33,502 nucleotides of DNA from positions 1 through 33,502 of the IMG/VR virus record IMGVR_UViG_3300024267_000011; one strand, given 5' to 3'. The translations under genes were made by a program, and so were the position numbers. Positions 10,101-19,100 of the stretch are shown one piece after another. Positions within the stretch are counted from its first letter, which is position 1, and each line of letters starts with the position of its first letter. This stretch comes from a virus. A model generated the notes under the pieces. That model made no database searches. It saw only the letters and a list, made by a program, of their open reading frames with translations, and was not told where the DNA came from.

Positions 10101-13100
10101 CCCAGTTTGTTTTATCTACAAAAACATCAGGAGTAGCATTTGGATTTAACGTTCTTGTACCCGTTGACGGAGTAGCAATTTCGCCAGCTGTATCCCTATA
10201 GACCCAATTGCCGTCTACATCTGTTTCAAATTTATCTAAATCATGATCCTGTAATTCAAACCCACTTAGTGGCGCTGAAATAGTTTCGTAAAGTTTATAC
10301 TTACTATCTTCTTTCCTATAAATTGCTATTTTTTTATTTGACGTACTATCTGTAGATTCTAGCAGTGCAGTAACAACTAATATTTCTCCGTTTTTACTTA
10401 CATCAAAGCTTTTACTAAATTCAATTATATTTTCATTTGGGTCAAAAACATCTTCACCTAATAAATTATTACCTGTTAAGTTAGGCAAGTATCCTAGATA
10501 ATCTATACTACTAGAAATTTGTTCCCATAGATTTTCAGTAAACTCTGTTCCTGCTGCAATATTTGTTTTAGCTGCATAGAACATATTATTATATAAGACT
10601 ATAGATCCTATTGCATAACCATATGTGTTATCCCAGTTTCCTCTATAGTTTTCGTCGACACCATACTTCCAACTAATATTGTTCCAAATAACAGAATCTA
10701 GAATATTTAATTGTATACCTTCGTCTGTATCTTTATTTGCAACATAAAAGTTGTCTTTATATAGAACAATATCACCTTGTTGGTATACAGTAGACTGGTA
10801 CTCCCCTTTAAATCTATCATTATCGGTCGGGCCATGAGTAAAAACTTCTATACTACCTGGATCAAATCTTGTAGAAGAATTTAAATCTCCTTTAGATCCA
10901 ACTAATAGATGGTAGGTATTCCCAAATTTTCTAATTTTAACTTGATCGCCAAAATTTCTTTCATTTTGCTTATACTGACTTGTTAAAACGTAGTCAAATT
11001 CATATAGGCCATTAGGCTGTCGTCTATAGATAATTACAGCACCTTCGTTAGACAATCCGCTAGAAGTTCCTCTAATATTTGCTGGGATATTATACACTTG
11101 AGACCAATCTTTATTTAGACTGTTAGGTGCATTAGATAATCTATTAATGCCGCCTTCTATAGTTTCATCAAAGAAGTAATATTCTGATTCTAAAATCTCT
11201 GCATTGTCTACTGCTATAAACACATCAGTAGGGTCTTGACTATTTTTTTCAAATACTATTAATTTTCCTACTTTGTCAGTTCCTAGTATTATACTGTTGT
11301 CTACATCCTCTACAGTACCCATTACACGATCGACATCGCCGGAGCCTCTGATTGCTTCATTTGCTAATCTTCGTATTTGGAATTTACCAATGTTGTTTAG
11401 CTGTGTCCATGAACCGGAAAGTACTTTTAAATAAACTCGGACTGAATTAAATTGTTTTCTATAGCTAACAATTTGAGCTGTACTAGTACTTTTACTAGTA
11501 AGAGCAAGTCCGCCTTGGCCGTCTCTAGGAAATTGTACATCTTGTATAACATCTCCTACAACAGGTTCAAATGGCTCACCGACAAAATCAAATTCTGTAA
11601 ATTCAAAATCTATATACCCGTCCCAAATATCATACAGTTTATTTTCATTATTTAATTCATTAATGTTATAACCTTTTGAATTAACATCATCTATAAAAGC
11701 TTGTGTTTCATTAAACTTTAATTTTAAAGTTTTGTTATTTTCATTGCCCGGACCTACTAATGCTCCTATGTTATCTAATAAATCACTATAAGATTTTCCG
11801 ACTCGTACTGCCCATAAGTTGCTTTCTTCGTCGGCAATATCACCTCTATAACTTAAATTTGTTAGAAAGCTAACACGATTTTTATTAAGAACAAAATTAC
11901 CTATATCACTTACTGTGCTTTGTATATTATAATATACAAAAGGTCTAGTTACATCGTCATTGCTGCTAGGTCTAGTATCTGCATACACTAATCCCCTACC
12001 TATATCTAGGTATCTGCCATTGTTTGCATAAGTGAAACCAGATATTAGATTTCCTTGTTGGTCAAACTCAGCTGTGTTGATGTACCAAAATCCTCCTACA
12101 GATGGCGTAGTTGCATAAGTTGATTCTTGAGAATAAAAACCTATAAAGTTACCATTGTTAAGATCAAATATTTCTCCAGTAATATCTATAATACCATTAA
12201 TGTTTTTCAAATATATTACAGCACTATCTCTATAACTTGCTACGTAAAAAACTTCTCCCGATCCTGTATCAGTTTCTACGATTTGACCTACTGTGGGTAA
12301 ACTAACATATGTTTCTACAAAAAGAATCGAATCTATTTTTTCTATAATTTCGTGTTCTTGATTTAAAAATTCGGGTGTAATTTCTGATATCTGGTTATCA
12401 AAAGGCAAATATTCATCGAGTGTAGGATATGCATAGCTTACTGAGTTCCATGCTAAACTAACTTTGTCGCCAGGTTGATCACCAATTTGACCTTTTGTTC
12501 CTATATACATGTCTAAAGGAGCACGTACTAATATATGGTCTATATTTCCTGTTGGTAATCCAAATTTACCCGAAACTAAGAGCTGTAAATTAGTACTATC
12601 TGTATCATCTCTTGATGTTAAATCGATATAGCTATCAAAAGTAGAAAATGGCTGTGTTCCTATCTGAGGGAACACAGTTAAATTTGCTTGCCAAAAAGTT
12701 TCTCTAAATTTTACAACATCATGTTTTAAATATTCTACATCAGGATTAAAGTCGCCTAGATATTTTGTTTTTACGCCAGATGCATTTGGAACTCCGATTA
12801 CTAAATATTCACCGTCGCTGCTTACATCAATGCTTGCTCCATATTGATCGAAGTAATCCATATAGCCATTAGGAGAATCAATTTCTGTCCATTTAAAACT
12901 ATTAAAAGTTTCTTCACTAGTATAGCGTTCATCGGGCTGTAATGTCAAATTAAGTAGATAATATTTGTCATCGTATCTTATTCTTGCACCGTTTCTATAT
13001 TCCGTAAATGGTTTCCAATCTGATATTTCGTCAAATGATAAAACTTGTTGTAATTGCAAGTTTGCATTTTCATTTGACCTTTTGTATATAAAGACCTTGC

Positions 13101-16100
13101 CGCTGTCATCGCCTGCAGACGATACAAAAACATTTCGATTATCGTCTGTTGCTGCCATTGAATCTGTAAATTTTTGTTGTGTGCTGTCCCAGTCGCTAGG
13201 ATTATCATACTGATGTAAAAAAGAGTATACTTTTTGATTCTGTATAACTTGCCAATTTGAATCTATATTGTCTATCCATAACTTCTGGTTTTCATATATA
13301 TTCTGATCTACTGTTGTATTTGCTTCGCTAGCATTTTGAATTCTTACTTTACGTAATTTTGTAACTATTAAGCTTTCATTTATAAAACCATTTATGTCAT
13401 TGCTAAGTGGAATCTTGATAGCTATTTTATTTAGACTTATATCGATAATTTTATAAAATCCGTTAAAGCTATATTCATCTGCTCCTCGAACAGCAATCAT
13501 TTCTCCAATTTGTAGACTATCTCCTACCCAAGTATCTAATTGTAATTCAAAAATTAATCTACCTTGACTATCTAATATATCTGCTTCTGTCAACTGTGTA
13601 GCATTTAACCCTGTTTCGACATGTTGATATACTGTCCAATCGTTATTATCTTGATTAGTTAAATGTAAGTATCCGCCTAACTTAAATACATTAACGTTTC
13701 CTAAAGCTAAATCGTCTACGCTTGCCGCTTCAAAATCGATGTCCTTTTCATCAACATAACCAGAAGATTTAATAAATTCAGTTGTGTCCTGTAATCTAGG
13801 AAATACATTACTAGTATAATCTAACGGTTTGTCTAAAAGATCTGATGGCAAAACTCTATATATGTTATCAAAATTGTCTGCTGGCAAATTATCTGTAAAT
13901 AGGACCGGTTGCGGGCTTTCGATCATCTTAGTATCAGTCAGTGGTATTTCTATTTGTTTTACTTTTTCAGAAGCACCATACACTCCACTTCGTACAGCCC
14001 ATTCTTCAAAAAATTCTAGACTTTCTTCTCCTTGAGCACTTAGTGGCTCAAAAAGTTTACTTAGAGAATTCTTTGTTCCCTTTTCTTGAATAAACCCTTT
14101 GTAGAATTTTAATTGACTTACATCATCTACTATTAAGTTACTTAGATAGTTTCTTTTCTGGAAGCCAATTAATCTAGCAGAAAGGTCATGTAACGTATCA
14201 TCAAAACTAGCAGTGTTTACTTCATAGAAATCATTAAATTGTGCAACTCTGTAATCAAAATTACTCACTAAATCAGGTACTGGTTTCGAATTTAACAAAT
14301 ACCATTGATTATAGTCAAGAGTTGCACTGCCAACAACATTTTGTTTTGCAACATAATAATATTCTTTATACTTAATTAAATCACCTATTTTATAATCTTG
14401 ATAATTTTCAAATTCTTTGACAACAGCATTATCGTAAATAAATCCAGGTATATTTAAACTGCCGTTCCATTCAGCAGCTTTATAACCGTTTAATTTAATT
14501 CTTTCTTGTCTATAACCAGATGCAGGATGATATATCACATCATTAAAAATTGTATTATTATCAAAAACAACAACATGTTCTTTTTGAACAATTGGTAATG
14601 CAGCACCGTATAGTCCGAGGTCCGTATCTTTAATTACAATGCCAAAATTATTTTGATCTCGTAGAATACTATTAAAATTTCTATCCAATAATTGGCCATT
14701 GCTAGAAACTATTGATGTATCATAGAAACTGTCAAATACATCATCTACTACGGCAAAGTCTTGTTGGAATACTAATTGGTTTGCACTAGGGCTAACACTT
14801 ATAACTGTTCCGTTTGACCATCCTTGTGTAGTCCAAAACATAAATTCTTTTGTAACAGACGACCAGTCATTTACAACTTCATCGGTAACATCATCAAAAG
14901 TAAATCCTTGGGTTTCTAAATATTTTCCATATCCTAATAAAAAGCTAACAACTTCCTGTATATTTCCAAGAATAGTTCCATATGCAAGTTTTTTTGTATT
15001 GATAGTATCAAAAGTTTTATAAAATTCAGCAGAGCGGCCGCCAATAGAAGGTAAAGCAGGCAACTTAGCTAAAAATTCTGTATCAAATAGTTCACTACTT
15101 GTAAAATCTTGTGTTACTCTGTAATATGTGTTTAATTGAAAAACAATTTGATCTTTTTTATACGGTGTTAGACCACTCCAATTTGAATATTCTTCACTTA
15201 TACCTCCTACAGTCACAATAAAATTTGTTGATCCAAACAAAGGTGAATAATAATTAAAGTAAGAATTTTTTTGGTTATATCCGCTTATCTTAAATCCGCT
15301 AGATGTTTTTTCTATAATTACGCCGCTATATATAAAATTATCTATAGGTGAACTTACATTGTACACTAAGTTATAATTTTCTTGGGGGATGAAAATGCCA
15401 CTAGATCCAATATCTCTGTTAGGAGTTTTACTTTCTAAAACAAAATTAAGTTTATTTTTATCTGAAAAACTTCCTAACCTAAATGATAAATTTACTTGTA
15501 AATTTTGAATTTCGTTTTGATAATCTGTATATACTTTTAGTATGTCGCTTGCTACAAGATTATATGTAAAATTAATTAAACCACAAGTAATATTTCTTTG
15601 ATCATCTGCGTAGGTATTAGGGAAAATAATATCTGTATTTTTTATACTGTTTTGCGTATCTTTGTAAACATACTGGCCTGCTAAGTTTTTTGTAGATCTA
15701 GATAAATCAAAGCCCTTGCCTATAGTTTCAGCAGGATTTAATAGTAACATAGATTTTAAGATAGAGAATGGATATTCTGAACTTTTACGCCATGAACTTT
15801 CTATTGGGGAATAATCGCCAAATTCAAATGCTGAATCTGCAAACCGCTGGATGAACCCTTCGATATAGTTAGTCTTTACTGGCGGAACTAATTTTCCAAT
15901 TTTATCAACTGGAATAAAAGTTGTTAAGCCAGGTCGTGCAAATCTTTTATCAATTCTCGTATTATTAGGATCTGCAATTTTACCTTTTTCAAGATCTTCC
16001 CATAATAATAAGTTATTACTTGTATAAGGTGCTGGCCCATAAACTGTATTCCACCACGTAGGTTTCTTTTGGAGGCCTAACATTTCCCATGGATGAGAAT

Positions 16101-19100
16101 GTGGTTGGTCTGTATCAAATGCTTGTTTATATATGCCTCTCCAAAAACCAGGTATCTGCGATCCATTTATTCCATTTGAACTTTTATAATTGAATGTAAA
16201 TCCGTTATTCCTATCATAAAAACTGTTGTCAGAATAGTCACCTTTTAACGATGATTGCCAGGTTATAAAATCAGTCAGTAATATACTATTAATAGAGTCT
16301 ATGTTGTTTTTAAATCCTCTAAATGCGCCGCCTGTAAAATTATACAAATCAAATTCATTATCATCATAGTTTATTTTAATATTATTGAAGATACGCTTTT
16401 CTAAATCTAATAATAAACCGTCTCTAAAATCTTTGTAACAAGCAACTTGACTGCCGTCATGTCCTTTAATAACAGGTATACCAATTGGGTATAATTCAAT
16501 ATTTAAATTATCATTTCCTGCAAGTGTGCTGTTTGTTTCAGGCACATAAAATTGCGTTGTTAACCCTTTAAACCAAATACTGTTTACGTTACCTGTGCCG
16601 CCTTCTGCAATATCACTTTGCTGTGCAGAATTTTTAGACGTAAATACAGGATGAAACCACCCATGAAGATTTTTCTTTTCACCTGTGTCAACTTCGCCGT
16701 ATACCTTAAACGGTCCTGAAATCAGTATATCTACGCTCTCGCTTCCGGTATCATCTAAAACAATTTCAGGGTTCCAAGTAGGGTAAAGTCCTAATTTAGA
16801 CGGTGTTGGTGCAATAAAAGATCCATCAGTACTGTTATATTCGTATATCTCTATAGTATCGCCATTTTCCTTGTCAGCAGTAATTTCAATAAACCCGTCT
16901 GTATTAAAATTATAATCTCTTCCATGTACTAACATTGTTCCGTTAATGTATGCAATTAACGACTGTGGCGTAAAGTCAGATAATTTAAAACTTTGGGTAA
17001 GAGGAAAAATATTAATTTCTTTGTCGATTACATTATATTCTATACGATTACCATTACCATACCCTAACATGTCACTAAAGTAAAATGGTTGCGACTTAGA
17101 TTTATCGTTATTAATATCTTTTAAAATTCTATCAACATGCTTATTAGTTGTTCCGTCATAACCTAAATTAGTAGCTGTATCAATGAATATTTTTTTGAAT
17201 TTTGTATATTCTTTATTAGAATATTCTACTGCTTTAAGTAGATTATATTTCTTATTTGTTATCTGATAAATTGCATTAACTAAACCAGCTTCGTGCTTAA
17301 CAAATCTTTTTCCAAACTGATTAATTTTGCCTGCGTCTCTAAGATTACTGTTGCCCGGATAAACTCCTTCAAAAGTTTGTATATCTTCAATCATGCTGTC
17401 TACATGATCATATACTTCTCCTAAGGTAAATTCTGTTACATCTTCGTTTAACGGATTTCTTTCTAAAGAAATTGGAAGTTCGTAATATCCGTTTTGATTT
17501 TTTGCTTCTTGACTATGTGTTTTGATTTCTAATATATCATCAACTGCCAAGTCCTGTACAAAGTTGATAATAACTGAATTTCGGCTTTTTGTAATAATAT
17601 AATTTTTATTTTTAAATTGTAACGTATTATTGACATATACGTGTACTTTTAAATCTTCTAAAAGATGCGGTTTATTGTATACATCTATTTTAAAATTATT
17701 TGTATTATTGCTATCAACAACAATATTTTTTATAACATATTGTTTAAATCTAGACGGTGTTGAATTCCATCCATTTACATATTCAAATGTATCTCTATTT
17801 TTATACTTCCTAAGATTAGCTGTAGCAACATTTATAGATATCAATTCATCATTTTCTTGGTAAGAAAAATTATCGGTTAATAAGTTAAATTCAAATAATA
17901 TATCGCCGGCATTGCTGATATTTCTATATGCTAAAGGAAATCCTAATTCAGTATCGGTTATTCCTTCTCCTAGTTTATATGAAAATATCTTAGTACCATA
18001 AAAATTAGAACTTTCAAATACCGAATTATCACTGTATGCAGTGCCTTCAGGGCAACATAAATCAAACAGCGGTGCTTGATTTAATGATGTTTTGTCTTGT
18101 GCTAGTGTCCAATTTAAATTATGATAATGTAGTGTTTTTCCTGAGTATTTGTTTCCATTTTTAACAAATACAGTTTCTAAATCAAGCGGGAGTGAATCTG
18201 CGACTTCAATAAGATTTATAATTCTATCTTGACCGATAGTTACAAAATTAACCTCAAATATTTTTCCGCTCACTAATACATCGTTGTCTTTAGTGAACAA
18301 AATTCTCATACCTTCAGCAATTTCTACTGAGTCGATAATATAACCTAGTTGTCCTTGAATAGTACTAAAGACATCTGTAGTAAAATCGTCTACAAGGTCT
18401 ACGTCTGCTTTTGCAAAAGTTCCATTATTAAATAATTTTAGTCCTGCTTCAAATTCTATTATAGGACGCTTTGCTCTAAAATTGTCATCTAAGTTTTCAG
18501 GTAAGCCATTATACTCAAAGCTCTGTAATACAACTTGTTTATGGAACCATCTGTTATTTCTTGACCATGGATTTTTGTCTTGTGCAGCTCTATTAATAAG
18601 CAAGTAATCTTTTTGTAGCGGAAAATTATTAGCTGTAGAGAATGGCATTGTATCAAATGCCTCAGTATCAAACGGTGTTTGTATATTATCTGTGTATGTC
18701 GACGGAATAGTAAGATCAGATTCAGAAATTAGTGTTATTGCTGAACCAACGCCTTCTACATACCATTTACCTGTACTATATTTTTCAGGTATAACTGTGC
18801 CTGGAAATTCTACTTTTAATCCATTAGTTAATTCTATACCGTTTGAACTAGTGTAATATTTTTTTCCTAAGATATCATTTTTAATGTTTAAAAACGTATT
18901 TTCTTCTACATCATAGATTCTAATTTGTCCACTTGTATTGATATCATTTTGACTAATATAAAATAGTCTGTTAGGAGCATTTGTCGGTATAGTAAATTCT
19001 ATTGTGCCTTTTTCAATGTATACTACTGCAATTTCGTCGCCGGCATCGTTAAACTTACTAATACCGTCATTATATAAAGTAGATACATTTTCGTCTGCTT

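Noticed and set aside
12978-13208. Minus-strand 76-codon frame inside the giant gene
   Set aside because: It is in another frame of the giant gene, has no ribosome site and no recognisable motif.
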